NCBI GenBank assembly: GCA_016208875.1
Contig: JACQXD010000061.1
Coordinates: 1 to 38,356, forward strand
Direction: 5' to 3'
DNA: 38,356 nucleotides
Source: Nitrospirota bacterium
GTDB lineage: Bacteria; Nitrospirota; Thermodesulfovibrionia; Thermodesulfovibrionales; UBA1546
The notes under the pieces were generated by a model, which saw only the letters and a list, made by a program, of their open reading frames with translations, was not told where the DNA came from and did no database searches. Position 1 is the first letter of the stretch, and every line of letters begins with the position of its first letter. Shown one piece after another: positions 7,288 through 15,274 of this stretch. Position numbers and translations under genes: made by a program.

Positions 7288-7361
7288 CGCGCCCAGGAGG
7301 ATTCGAACCCCCGACCTACGGATTCGTAGTCCGACGCTCTATCCAACTGAGCTATGGGCGC
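7288..7361 (-). tRNA. tRNA-Arg(ACG)
   Basis: The coding strand folds into a cloverleaf: acceptor GCGCCCA/TGGGCGC, D-arm GCTC...GAGC, anticodon loop CTACGAA (anticodon ACG), and a T-arm with GGTTCGAATCC. CCA is not encoded. The 3' end faces the integrase, so it is the likely attachment site of the left-hand element. Confidence 0.95.
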
Positions 7362-7367
7362 GCTATT

Positions 7368-7928
7368 CTATCCCTTTTTGACTCCCTCTTTGAGGGTTAA
7401 GCCGACTTTAGGGTGCTCAAACGGGTGAATAGCCGGGAATTTCGAGTAGAGCCAGCCCTTGAATATCTCGTTATTGCCTTCGAACACTTTGATGCTGACC
7501 GCAGGGTTATTCGGATTGTTGGTCGCCGAGGTTATTGTGTTGGCATCCATCCTGAAATCAGGCATAAATTCACCAACAGATATCTTTAAATCTGAATTCG
7601 GTATCTTTAGCTCGCTATTAAGTTTAACCGCATATTCCTGGGTCTTTTTTGACACCTTATCCTCGATAACAATCTTCACAGCACTCCATTTCCCTTTTAC
7701 ATTAGCAGGAACAATGACCTGGAGATCTCCCTTAGGCATCACCACCCCGCCGGGCGCCCCCTGCCCTCCACCAGGTATAGGGTGTCCGGGTGGAAGTGCG
7801 CCCATTCCAGGTGCCCCCATTCCGGGTGCCTGAGGAACAGGCTCTTCTTTCTTTTTGCAGGCAAAAGAGCCTACAAGAATAACACTTAGTGCAACACTTA
7901 GTGCCACAACCAGAAACTTTTTGTTCAT
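7368..7928 (-). CDS. DUF2155-like lipoprotein
   Basis: The 186-aa product begins with a lipoprotein signal (MNKKFLVVALSVALSVILVG, lipobox GSFAC). A Gly/Pro/Met-rich linker follows (residues 33-70), then a compact domain from GDLQVIVPANVKGKWSAVKI through VSVGEFMPDFRMDANTITSA to FKGWLYSKFPAIHPFEH. That domain resembles DUF2155 proteins of anaerobic delta-like bacteria, where it is a lipid-anchored envelope domain of unknown role. It stands alone between two tRNA genes with a short AT-rich repeat-like region upstream. Family call is fairly confident; function is unknown. Confidence 0.75.
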   Translation of the reverse strand: MNKKFLVVALSVALSVILVGSFACKKKEEPVPQAPGMGAPGMGALPPGHPIPGGGQGAPGGVVMPKGDLQVIVPANVKGKWSAVKIVIEDKVSKKTQEYAVKLNSELKIPNSDLKISVGEFMPDFRMDANTITSATNNPNNPAVSIKVFEGNNEIFKGWLYSKFPAIHPFEHPKVGLTLKEGVKKG

Positions 7929-8037
7929 ATAGAACCTCCTTTAAATATAGTTATAAGTTTATAAGTTAAGAATAGAAAGTTAAAGAGTTAAAAATTTTAA
8001 CTTTCTACATCTAACTTTTCACTTCAAACTTCTGTCC

Positions 8038-8130
8038 TGGCGGAGAGGCAGGGATTCGAACCCTGGGTGAAGTTTTATCCCCACAACCGCTTAGCAGGCG
8101 GCTGCCTTCGACCTACTCGGCCACCTCTCC
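8038..8130 (-). tRNA. tRNA-Ser(GCT)
   Basis: The acceptor GGAGAGG pairs with CCTCTCC, followed by G and an encoded CCA. The anticodon loop CTGCTAA gives GCT, a long variable arm (GTGGGGATAAAACTTCAC) marks a class II tRNA, and the T-loop reads GGTTCGAATCC. Confidence 0.95.
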
Positions 8131-8206
8131 TAAAATCTTACTATATTAACAATCTAAAATTAAATTGTAAACCCTATTAATAAAGTTTTTTAAAAATCGT
8201 ATACGG

Positions 8207-8608
8207 TCACCAGTTTTCGAAACCTTTTTTCTGAGACCATACTTTACCTGTAATAGGGTCGTAGGCAAATGGCATACCAAAAGGGTCGAGTATATTCATG
8301 TCTTTATCAAAAATATAAGGTTCAAGGTATTTGGCCTTGATTATGGTATCTTTATAAGTCACAACGAGATTCTCGTTGACAAGATATCTAAGACTTCGTG
8401 GATACGTGCCTTTTGTTATCTTAAATAGAAGGATTGCCTGTCTCAGATTACTCAACTCCGTCTGCATCGCAGCTTTTCTTGCTTCCCATCTTATACTCTC
8501 ATAACGATCGACCACAACAACACCGAGAATACTAATAACTATGATGATTATGAGGGTCTCGACAATCCCCGCACCATCTTTGTCAAATACTACACTATGT
8601 CGTCTCAT
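8207..8608 (-). CDS. Type IV pilin-like / type II secretion pseudopilin
   Basis: The prepilin motif is DKDGAGIVETLIIIIVISIL: peptidase cleavage is expected after the Gly, leaving Ala1 and the conserved Glu5. After the hydrophobic helix comes a pilin-type alpha segment (KAAMQTELSNLRQAILLFKI) and GTYPRSLRYLV. The C-terminal part DPFGMPFAYDPITGKVWSQ resembles GspG-type pseudopilins. The frame extends to 8668, but that part includes a tandem repeat (CACTAATCACTGA twice) and seems non-coding, so I use the ATG at 8608. It is a lone gene after the isc genes; partners are not in the window. Confidence 0.75.
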   Translation of the reverse strand: MRRHSVVFDKDGAGIVETLIIIIVISILGVVVVDRYESIRWEARKAAMQTELSNLRQAILLFKITKGTYPRSLRYLVNENLVVTYKDTIIKAKYLEPYIFDKDMNILDPFGMPFAYDPITGKVWSQKKGFENW

Positions 8609-8688
8609 AGAGGCCGATTCTACTTCGGTTTTCAGTTTTTGTATTTTACCTTCACTAATCACTGACACTAATCACTGTTTTGCCGACA

Positions 8689-9057
8689 CTATTCATTTTT
8701 GCTTTTATAATCTTCGATAGCCTTTCTAAGTGCATCTGCACCGAGATTAGAACAGTGCATTTTCTGTGCAGGCAATCCGCCAAGTTCATTAGCAACCGTT
8801 TCTTTAGACATTGCCAATGCCTCTTCAAGGGTCTTGCCCTTAACCAATTCCGTAATCATGCTGCTTACGGCAATAGCTGCACCACACCCGAATGTCTTGA
8901 ACTTCGCATCTACTATTCTATTGTCTTCTACCTTTATGAATATCTGCATTACATCACCGCAAGTAGGATTTCCCTCTGTACCGATACCATCGGCATCGGG
9001 TATCTCGCCCACATTTCTCGGGTTTGTAAAATGGTCCATTACTTTTGCACTATACAT
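8689..9057 (-). CDS. iscU: Fe-S cluster scaffold IscU/NifU-like
   Basis: The 122-aa scaffold has all three cluster-ligand cysteines: PTCGD, TFGCGAA and HCSNL, plus the conserved Asp after the first Cys. IscU receives sulfur from its desulfurase partner and builds a 2Fe-2S cluster for transfer to apo-proteins in the cytosol. The LPPVK chaperone-binding motif of proteobacterial IscU reads LPAQK here, as in other lineages. It overlaps the end of the iscS-like gene by 19 bases and is the last gene of the Rrf2-tusA-iscS-iscU operon. Confidence 0.93.
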   Translation of the reverse strand: MYSAKVMDHFTNPRNVGEIPDADGIGTEGNPTCGDVMQIFIKVEDNRIVDAKFKTFGCGAAIAVSSMITELVKGKTLEEALAMSKETVANELGGLPAQKMHCSNLGADALRKAIEDYKSKNE

Positions 9058-10238
9058 TCTCCACCCTCTCCTTTTATCCCCCAGCCCTTTGCATAGGGGG
9101 AGATTTCTCTTAATCTTTTTATTACCTGCGGGAACTCTGCAATTAGGTATTCTATATCATCCCCGGAATTATCTTTACCGAGCGTAAAGACTATAGACCC
9201 CTGCGCAAGGCCGGAAGGGATACCCATTGCCAGTAATACAGGTGACGCCTTCAGTGCCTTAGAAGAACACGCGGAACCGCTCGCAGCATATATACCTTTA
9301 GCAGCAAGCAGGAGGAGCATTGCCTCGCCTTCGATAAACTCGACACAAAAACTCGCATGTCCCGGGAGCCTATTGTCGGGATGTCCGGTAAGATAAATAT
9401 TTTCGACACTCGACACACCTTTAATAAGTCTATCCCTTAATGTCCTGACATGCTCAATCCTCGCATTCATCTCTTCTTTAGCAAGTTCTGCTGCCTTACC
9501 CATTCCCACAATAGCAGGCACATTCTCTGTCCCGGCCCTTCTTCCATTTTCCTGTATGCCTCCGTAAATGAGCGGAACTATTCTTAAGCCTTCTCTTACA
9601 TAAAGTGCACCTGCACCCTTCGGCCCGTAAAACTGATGTGCCGCCATGCTCAAAAGATCTGCACCGAGTTCTTTGATATTGATAGGGATATTCCCTGCCG
9701 CCGCTACAGCATCCGTATGAAATATTATCTTTTTTTCCTTCGCAATTTCTGATATCTCCTCTATCGGCTCTATAGTTCCAATCTCACTGCTGGCGTGGAT
9801 TATCGATATTAGCGTCGTTTCTTTTGTTATGGATTTTTTTACGACATCGGGATCAACCATGCCGTGCTTATCAACAGGAAGAAAGGTAACTGCAAAACCC
9901 ATCTTTTCGAGGAATCTCGCAGAATTTAAGATCGAATGATGTTCCATCCTCGAAACGATTATATGTTTACCTTCGTTCTGTCTTGCGAGGGCAATGCCCC
10001 GCAGTGCAAAGTTGTTCGCCTCTGCCCCGCTCGACGTAAAGATTATCTCCGAAGGCTTAGAGTTTATAAGTGAAGCAACCTGTCCCCTTGCATTCTCTAT
10101 CGCCTCTTTAGCCTTAGAGCCCGGTTCATAGATGCTTAGAGGGTTTCCGAAGTCATCCTTTAAATAAGGCATCATCGCATCCAGAACGCGAGTGTCGAGA
10201 GGGTTTGTTGCAACGTGATCGAAATAACACTTCATCAT
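9039..10238 (-). CDS. iscS: IscS/NifS-like cysteine desulfurase lacking the PLP lysine
   Basis: A 399-aa protein of the NifS/IscS class V aminotransferase fold with the catalytic-Cys loop SGSACSSKALKASP intact. The cofactor site is degenerate. The segment that should read SGHK-xYGPKG is SMAAHQFYGPKGAG, so the Schiff-base Lys (Lys206 in E. coli IscS) is Gln. The HVNNEIG segment reads HASSEIG, losing the Asn that contacts PLP, and HVDATQ reads HTDAVA, losing the Gln. The Archaeoglobus IscS also lacks this Lys and still pairs with IscU, so this protein may be a structural or sulfide-dependent partner. The last residues (SPYAKGWGIKGEGGE) look encoded by a dispersed repeat and overlap iscU. Confidence 0.88.
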   Translation of the reverse strand: MMKCYFDHVATNPLDTRVLDAMMPYLKDDFGNPLSIYEPGSKAKEAIENARGQVASLINSKPSEIIFTSSGAEANNFALRGIALARQNEGKHIIVSRMEHHSILNSARFLEKMGFAVTFLPVDKHGMVDPDVVKKSITKETTLISIIHASSEIGTIEPIEEISEIAKEKKIIFHTDAVAAAGNIPINIKELGADLLSMAAHQFYGPKGAGALYVREGLRIVPLIYGGIQENGRRAGTENVPAIVGMGKAAELAKEEMNARIEHVRTLRDRLIKGVSSVENIYLTGHPDNRLPGHASFCVEFIEGEAMLLLLAAKGIYAASGSACSSKALKASPVLLAMGIPSGLAQGSIVFTLGKDNSGDDIEYLIAEFPQVIKRLREISPYAKGWGIKGEGGECIVQK

Positions 10239-10492
10239 TACCGCCTCACTTTCTTTCTGATATAGAATTTATAATAATCTCCCGAATCTTCTATACCCAA
10301 AAATTCATTACCGGTCTTATCGCACCAGCCCGGAATATCCTCTAAAGCCCCGTCATAGTCAGTCATTATTTCGAGTATCTGGCCATCATCCAGTTCTCTC
10401 ATCTTCTCCTCGAGTTTCAATAGATGCATCGGACACATCATATAAACAATGTCCGTCGTAATATCCGGTTTTACATTCTCTACGAATTTCAT
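10238..10492 (-). CDS. TusA/SirA-like sulfur carrier protein
   Basis: An 84-aa protein with the TusA layout: a first strand leading to the Cys motif YMMCPMHLLKLEEKM, then DDGQILEIMTDYDGALEDIP, and the final strand DYYKFYIRKK. The Cys of the CPxP motif, which carries persulfide in this family, is present but the second Pro is His. Its stop overlaps the start of the iscS-like gene by one base, so the two are coupled. Following a degenerate desulfurase, it may deliver or accept sulfur by a non-PLP route. The family is fairly sure, the role is inference. Confidence 0.8.
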   Translation of the reverse strand: MKFVENVKPDITTDIVYMMCPMHLLKLEEKMRELDDGQILEIMTDYDGALEDIPGWCDKTGNEFLGIEDSGDYYKFYIRKKVRR

Positions 10493-10544
10493 ACTAAAAA
10501 ATCAAAATGCAAAAAGCAAAATTCAAAAGTAAGGAATAATTCAT

Positions 10545-10970
10545 TTATTTTGAATTTTTATATAGTGTTCCCTCGATCAAATCATACAATGAAACAGTGT
10601 CAAGAAAGCCCTCTATCTTTTCTCCGAGAGATTTCCAGAGCATATATGTAACGCATCCGTCAACCCTTATACATCCCTCCTCGGGGTCGAGACAGGACGT
10701 TATTGCAACGGGGCCTTCCAGTTCCCTGAGGATCGAGCCGATACTTATATTCGCAGGTTTTTTATTAAGTACATAACCGCCGCCCGGGCCTTTAATACTC
10801 TTTATCAGCCCCCTATTCCTGAGCTTATTGAGTATCTGTTCGAGATAGGCAACCGAAACGTCCTGTCTTTCCGATATCTCCTTTATGGGAATGGGTTTAT
10901 CCGGATAGCCCTTCGCTATTTCGAACATCGCCCTTACGCCATATTGTCCTTTTGTAGATAACCTCAGCAT
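10545..10970 (-). CDS. iscR: Rrf2-family Fe-S regulator, IscR-like
   Basis: The protein opens MLRLSTKGQYGVRAMFEIAK, the standard Rrf2 start, with the winged helix ISERQDVSVAYLEQILNKLR and the wing GPGGGYVL. Three cysteines (SCLDPEEGCIRVDGCVTYM; spacing C-x6-C-x5-C) can hold a 2Fe-2S cluster. The fourth ligand His of E. coli IscR is Tyr here. It is the first gene of the sulfur operon and has an IscR type-1-like site over its own promoter, so it very likely senses Fe-S status and autoregulates. Confidence 0.88.
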   Translation of the reverse strand: MLRLSTKGQYGVRAMFEIAKGYPDKPIPIKEISERQDVSVAYLEQILNKLRNRGLIKSIKGPGGGYVLNKKPANISIGSILRELEGPVAITSCLDPEEGCIRVDGCVTYMLWKSLGEKIEGFLDTVSLYDLIEGTLYKNSK

Positions 10971-10975
10971 AAATA

Positions 10976-11004
10976 AGGATAGAATACTCTACTAAAGTTG
11001 TCAA
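10976..11004 (-). promoter_or_regulatory. Promoter of the Rrf2-tusA-iscS-iscU operon
   Basis: TTGACA (10999-11004) is separated by 17 bases from TATCCT (10976-10981). The -10 ends 5 bases before the iscR ATG (10968-10970), so the transcript should begin at or next to the start codon. No ribosome-binding site precedes the start. Confidence 0.6.
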
Positions 11005-11008
11005 GTAT
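10984..11008 (-). promoter_or_regulatory. IscR type-1-like operator
   Basis: On the coding strand the 25-base palindrome ATACTTGAC-N7-GTAGAGTAT matches the E. coli type-1 IscR consensus (ATASYYGAC...GTCRRSTAT) at 22 of 25 positions by my count. It overlaps the TTGACA -35 hexamer, so binding would repress. The match across phyla supports the IscR-like call for the adjacent gene. Confidence 0.75.
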
Positions 11009-11119
11009 TCGGCAAATAATTTTTTTATCTCTCCCCGTCACATACATATCATCCCGGAAACCATTTAGATCATCCTGTCTATATATTGAATCACTAAAAT
11101 AGAACTGTTATAGTTATTC

Positions 11120-13429
11120 ATGGGTAAAGCTTCAAGAAAAAAGAGACAAAAAGAGTCACAGGCTAAATCTACCTTAAAAGATGTACCTTCGGAAGAAACT
11201 TCTGCTAAGTGGAGTTTATTCCGCAGCCCATTCCTTCACCTTTTTCTAATAACCATCATTGGTCTTCTTGCCTATTCAAATACCTTTAATGTTCCTTTTC
11301 AGTTCGACGATAGGTATGTAATAGTCGAAAATCCCATAATAAAAGATTTGGTTTTTTTTCTTGAGCCTTCAAGGGCAAAGGTTCTTAATATCGGTCTTGC
11401 TGGATCTGATACATTCATATCAAGATACATCGGATATCTTTCGTTTGCCCTGAATTACAAATTGCATGGTCTTAATGTTACCGGATATCATGTTCTCAAT
11501 CTTGCAATACATATCCTTAATGCGATCCTTGTTTATTTTCTTGTGGGGTTGACATTTAAAATACCATACTTCGGAAGTCAGGAGTCAGAAGTCAGGAGTC
11601 AGAATAATACTACTTTGTGCCTTTGTGCCTCTGTGCCTTCCGGGTTCTCCTATTTACCTTTATTTATTGCTTTGCTTTTCGTTTCTCATCCGATTCAGAC
11701 ACAGGCAGTTACATATATCTGGCAGCGGGTTGCTTCACTTGCAACGTTCTTTTATCTTTTGTCGCTGGTGATGTATATAAAATTTAGACTACAGCCGTCA
11801 GCATTCAGCAATCAGCTATCAGCAATCGGTGGTCGGGGATTCAGAATCTTTAGGCTAAATGCTAAACGCTATATGCTATATGCTGCCTCTTTCCTTTCCA
11901 CCGTCCTTGCAATGAAGACGAAAGAGATCGCATTCACTTTACCGATAATAATTGCCTTTTACGAGTTCATGTTCTTCCCCCCCTCCCTAACCCTCCCCCC
12001 TCGAGGGGGAGGGATGGGTGGGGGGGATTACAATTCACGGGTTAAAAGGATTTTATATCTATTCCCGCTATTGCTTACAATGCTGATTATTCCTTTTAGC
12101 CTTGTAGGGAGGAGAGATAAACCTTTAGGACAATTAATAAGTGATATCAATGAGGCAGCTAATGCAACATCAGTATCGGTTCAGAATTATCTGCTTACAC
12201 AATTCAGAGTTATAGTCACATATATAAGGTTGTTGTTTTTCCCAATGAATCAGAATCTCGACTATGATTATCCGATATACAGTTCATTTTTAAATCCGAA
12301 TGTTTTTTTATCGTTCCTTTTTTTGCTATCAATTTTTGGAATAGGCATCTATTTATTTTATCGGTCAAGACCTGTCATCAGCAGTCAGCCATCAGCTATC
12401 GGCGGTCAGCTATCATCAGAAAAAACTATTCACCCATTCGTCTTACGCCTCATGGCCTTCGGTATTTTCTGGTTTTTTATAACATTATCTATCGAATCGA
12501 GCATTATTCCCATTTCACCTTATCTGATTTTTACATCTCTCTCAGATGTCGGTAGGAAATCTTTTGAGACAGGGATAATTTTTGAGCACAGGATGTATCT
12601 ACCAATTGTTGGGTTTATTATAACTTTCAGCACCGCTATTTTTTATGTTTTCCAATTTACCCATTCATCAATTCACCGATTCACCCATTCGGGATACTTG
12701 CTACTGACTGCTATAGTTATCGTACTTTCAATTGCCGCTTATCAAAGGAATATTGTATGGAAGGACGAAGTTAGACTCTGGGAAGACGTGGTAAAAAAGA
12801 GCCCAAATAATGCAAGGGGACATAATGGTATAGGAGTTGCCTATCGGAAGAAAGGCTTAGATGACGAGGCAATAATACAGTACCGGCTTGCTTTAAGTTT
12901 ACAACCTGATTATCTGGAGGCGTATACTAATCTCGGCAATATTTATAAAGATAGAGGTTTATACGACGAGGCAATCGAATATCTCCAAAAAGCATTAAGT
13001 TTAAAACCGAATTTTGTACCGGCACATAAGAAAATTGCCTATGCTTTTTTATCCACCGGACGGTTTGATAAGGCAATTGAACATTATCGGATCATTTTGA
13101 AATACGAACCAGAAGATGCAGAAATCTATAGTAATCTGGGAAGTGCATATTATTCTAATGGGCAAATTGATAAGGCTGTTGAATCTTATCAGACTGCTCT
13201 AAAATTAAAACCCGATTTTGCAGAAGTTCACAACAACTTGGGTTCTGCTTATGGTGCAAAGGGGTTAACTGATAAAGCCATTGAACAATTTCAAATTGCC
13301 TTAAGATTAAAACCGGATTATGCTGACGCACATAACAATCTCGGTAATGCTTATATGGAAAAGGGACAGCGTAATAAGGCAATGGAACAGTTCAATATAG
13401 CCGAAAGGTTGAAGTTTAATCAGAAGTAG
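11120..13429 (+). CDS. Polytopic membrane protein with C-terminal TPR repeats (TMTC-like)
   Basis: A 769-aa protein. A cytosolic basic start (MGKASRKKRQKES) is followed by about ten membrane helices (residues 30-545), then at least six TPR repeats of 34 residues (GLDDEAIIQYRLALSLQPDY is typical). The layout and FQFDDRYVIVENP near the start match TMTC/PMT-like proteins, whose animal members are O-mannosyltransferases; bacterial function is unknown. The loops contain short in-frame low-complexity insertions that read like translated intergenic repeats. TTGAAT and an extended -10 (TGTTATAGT) with correct spacing lie 5 bases before the ATG, implying a leaderless message. Confidence 0.8.
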   Translation: MGKASRKKRQKESQAKSTLKDVPSEETSAKWSLFRSPFLHLFLITIIGLLAYSNTFNVPFQFDDRYVIVENPIIKDLVFFLEPSRAKVLNIGLAGSDTFISRYIGYLSFALNYKLHGLNVTGYHVLNLAIHILNAILVYFLVGLTFKIPYFGSQESEVRSQNNTTLCLCASVPSGFSYLPLFIALLFVSHPIQTQAVTYIWQRVASLATFFYLLSLVMYIKFRLQPSAFSNQLSAIGGRGFRIFRLNAKRYMLYAASFLSTVLAMKTKEIAFTLPIIIAFYEFMFFPPSLTLPPRGGGMGGGDYNSRVKRILYLFPLLLTMLIIPFSLVGRRDKPLGQLISDINEAANATSVSVQNYLLTQFRVIVTYIRLLFFPMNQNLDYDYPIYSSFLNPNVFLSFLFLLSIFGIGIYLFYRSRPVISSQPSAIGGQLSSEKTIHPFVLRLMAFGIFWFFITLSIESSIIPISPYLIFTSLSDVGRKSFETGIIFEHRMYLPIVGFIITFSTAIFYVFQFTHSSIHRFTHSGYLLLTAIVIVLSIAAYQRNIVWKDEVRLWEDVVKKSPNNARGHNGIGVAYRKKGLDDEAIIQYRLALSLQPDYLEAYTNLGNIYKDRGLYDEAIEYLQKALSLKPNFVPAHKKIAYAFLSTGRFDKAIEHYRIILKYEPEDAEIYSNLGSAYYSNGQIDKAVESYQTALKLKPDFAEVHNNLGSAYGAKGLTDKAIEQFQIALRLKPDYADAHNNLGNAYMEKGQRNKAMEQFNIAERLKFNQK

Positions 13430-13461
13430 AGTGTGGGGATGGGTTTCCATCCCCACACTCT
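13428..13461. terminator. Strong bidirectional hairpin after the TPR gene
   Basis: A perfect 15-bp stem (AGAGTGTGGGGATGG with its complement) and a GTTT loop begins at the stop codon of the TPR gene. It can terminate or stabilise transcripts from both sides; there is no clear U tract. Confidence 0.7.
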
Positions 13462-13471
13462 ATCAAAACTT

Positions 13472-13606
13472 CTAATTTCCCATATCGTGAGGAACTGTAA
13501 CCTGAGTTGTTGCTGTTGTCCGATTGCCTGCAATATCTGTTGCAACTGCTGTAATGGTATAAATTCTTCCGTCCTTATCAGTTCCCTCTCTCCATGCCTT
13601 AAGGTT
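13472..13606 (-). pseudogene. C-terminal remnant of a secreted Ig-like (HYR/Big-type) protein
   Basis: The minus strand reads NLKAWREGTDKDGRIYTITA, then VATDIAGNRTTATTQVTV and PHDMGN before a TAG. This is the typical last repeat of surface proteins with Ig-like domains, whose ends read YTITxxATDxxGN...VPHD. A stop lies in frame directly upstream and no start exists, so only the tail survives. It marks a decayed surface-protein gene. Confidence 0.6.
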
Positions 13607-13898
13607 TTATTTTTGTTGAGACTCCAAAACAGATCGCCAATCTATAATTCAAGGCGGAACCTGGAAAAAATACATGGGTCTTTATTATTTGGAGGGATCA
13701 AAATTCCCTCCAGAGATTGATGCTGATTTTTTGAAAAGAAAATTCTTTTAGAGAAAAATACTGACTGAGCAAACCTAATGCCAGATTAATCAAGGCATAC
13801 GAAAAAATAATAATTTCTCTCCCCAAAGTTTTATCCCCTCGTTTAGAAAAACATATAATTTTTTAGCATACATTAAAATTTTATGCAAGGGTAATTTT
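13607..13898. other. Intergenic region with one unidentified short plus-strand fragment
   Basis: The plus strand has 43 open codons at 13620-13751 (GGTWKKYMGLYYLEGSKF is its most protein-like part, ending FLKRKFF) without a convincing start or ribosome-binding site. It may be another gene remnant. The rest is AT-rich and shows nothing I can interpret. Confidence 0.3.
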
Positions 13899-15164
13899 TT
13901 AGCTAATTTTTAAGATATTTTGGAGTTCTTGTTTTGGGGGGTCTATATTCGGCCCGCCGCCTTTTACAAATTGGATGATTATCAGACCAATCAGAAAGAA
14001 TGATGCTATTGCCAGTATTGCAGGCCGTTGACTTCCGAATGACGAGGATATATAGCCGAATATTAGGGGACCGAATATTGCAGAAGATTTTCCAACCATT
14101 GAATATACCCCGAAATATTCCGATTCGTGTTCGTGAGGAATGAATCGGGTAAAAAATGCCCTCGCTGCTGCCTGAATAGTACCAAGGCCGGAGCCGGCGA
14201 TAACGGCGATAATCCAGAACTGAGATTTCGACTGCACAAAAAAGGCGGATACGGAAACTGCAACCCACAACAATAAAGAAAAGGAGATAACTCTTTTGGG
14301 TCCCCGAAAATCGATTGGTTTTGCCATTATAAATGCACCTGTTAAGGCAGTTATCTGGACAACGATATAAAGCATCACCAGTTCCTGAGAATCGAAACCG
14401 AGCGTTGTCGCAGCAAAGATGCTCGAAAATACTATTACCGTATTTACGCCATCTTCAAAGATCAGGTATGCGATCAGAAAATTCCTCAGTTCTTTACTTG
14501 ACCATATTTTTTTAAAGGTATTCCATGTGTAATCCATCCCCTTTGAGGAGGAATGCATTACACCAAACCCTTGTTTTATATCTTTCGGCAGGAATATAAA
14601 TGCCGGAAGAGAAAAGACGCCGAAGAAGATTGCAACCATGAGCCATGTTAAATCTAAATAACCGCTTCCTATTAGCGGTATCGCAATTAAGAGCGATAAT
14701 ATCGAACCGGCATATCCAACTGCAAATCCCCATGCAGAGACCCTGCCCTGATATTCCCTTTCTGCTATCTCGGGGAGGAATGAATTGTAAAAGACGAGTC
14801 CTCCTTCCATGCCGATATTTGCAATAAGAGCAAGGATAAAGCCCTCGATAACCATACCTTTATGGAGCAGGGAAAAGGCTGCGACTGCCGAAATGCACAA
14901 GAGGGTGTATATTAAGAGAAGTCTCTTTCGTATTCCTCCAAAGTCCGCAATCCCCCCAAGAAGCGGTGACGTAAGGACTACAACAGCCATGCTCAGAGAT
15001 ACCGCCCTACCCCACCATAGATCACCCAGTCCTGATTCGTTTCCGACGATTGTGGTTGTGTAATATACGGGGAATATAACGGCACTTATAACGGCAGAAT
15101 AGCTTGAATTTGCAAAATCAAAGAGACACCAGCTTATAATCTCTTTCTTATTCTTCAAGGGCAT
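13899..15164 (-). CDS. UMF1/Atg22-type major facilitator transporter
   Basis: A 421-aa protein with about 12 membrane helices. The N-terminus ISWCLFDFANSSYSAVISAV is the hallmark of the UMF1 family related to yeast Atg22, and ADFGGIRKRLL matches the MFS loop between helices 2 and 3. Helix-rich sections follow, including the late motif GTIQAAARAFFTRFIPHEHE that is also typical of UMF1. Substrates of bacterial members are unknown; amino-acid efflux is proposed for yeast Atg22. It is a single gene, followed by the decayed surface-protein remnant. Confidence 0.88.
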   Translation of the reverse strand: MPLKNKKEIISWCLFDFANSSYSAVISAVIFPVYYTTTIVGNESGLGDLWWGRAVSLSMAVVVLTSPLLGGIADFGGIRKRLLLIYTLLCISAVAAFSLLHKGMVIEGFILALIANIGMEGGLVFYNSFLPEIAEREYQGRVSAWGFAVGYAGSILSLLIAIPLIGSGYLDLTWLMVAIFFGVFSLPAFIFLPKDIKQGFGVMHSSSKGMDYTWNTFKKIWSSKELRNFLIAYLIFEDGVNTVIVFSSIFAATTLGFDSQELVMLYIVVQITALTGAFIMAKPIDFRGPKRVISFSLLLWVAVSVSAFFVQSKSQFWIIAVIAGSGLGTIQAAARAFFTRFIPHEHESEYFGVYSMVGKSSAIFGPLIFGYISSSFGSQRPAILAIASFFLIGLIIIQFVKGGGPNIDPPKQELQNILKIS

Positions 15165-15243
15165 ATATTCTGTTTATATTATCAGATAGCTACACGTACG
15201 GTATAGTAGAAATGAATCGGTCCAGCTTGACAAAAAACAAAAT

Positions 15244-15266
15244 GGGGAAGGCTGAAAACCTTCCCC
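15244..15266 (-). terminator. Rho-independent terminator of the half-ferritin gene
   Basis: The stem GGGGAAGG / CCTTCCCC with a 7-base loop is followed on the minus strand by ATTTTGTTTTTT. It lies just after the stop of the 66-aa gene. Confidence 0.8.
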
Positions 15267-15274
15267 GACTTTGA

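Noticed and set aside
11570-11610. Possible CRISPR array from the CAGGAGTC/CAGAAGTC repeats
   Set aside because: The units are about 10 bases with no spacers of constant length, and they lie in frame inside a membrane protein gene.
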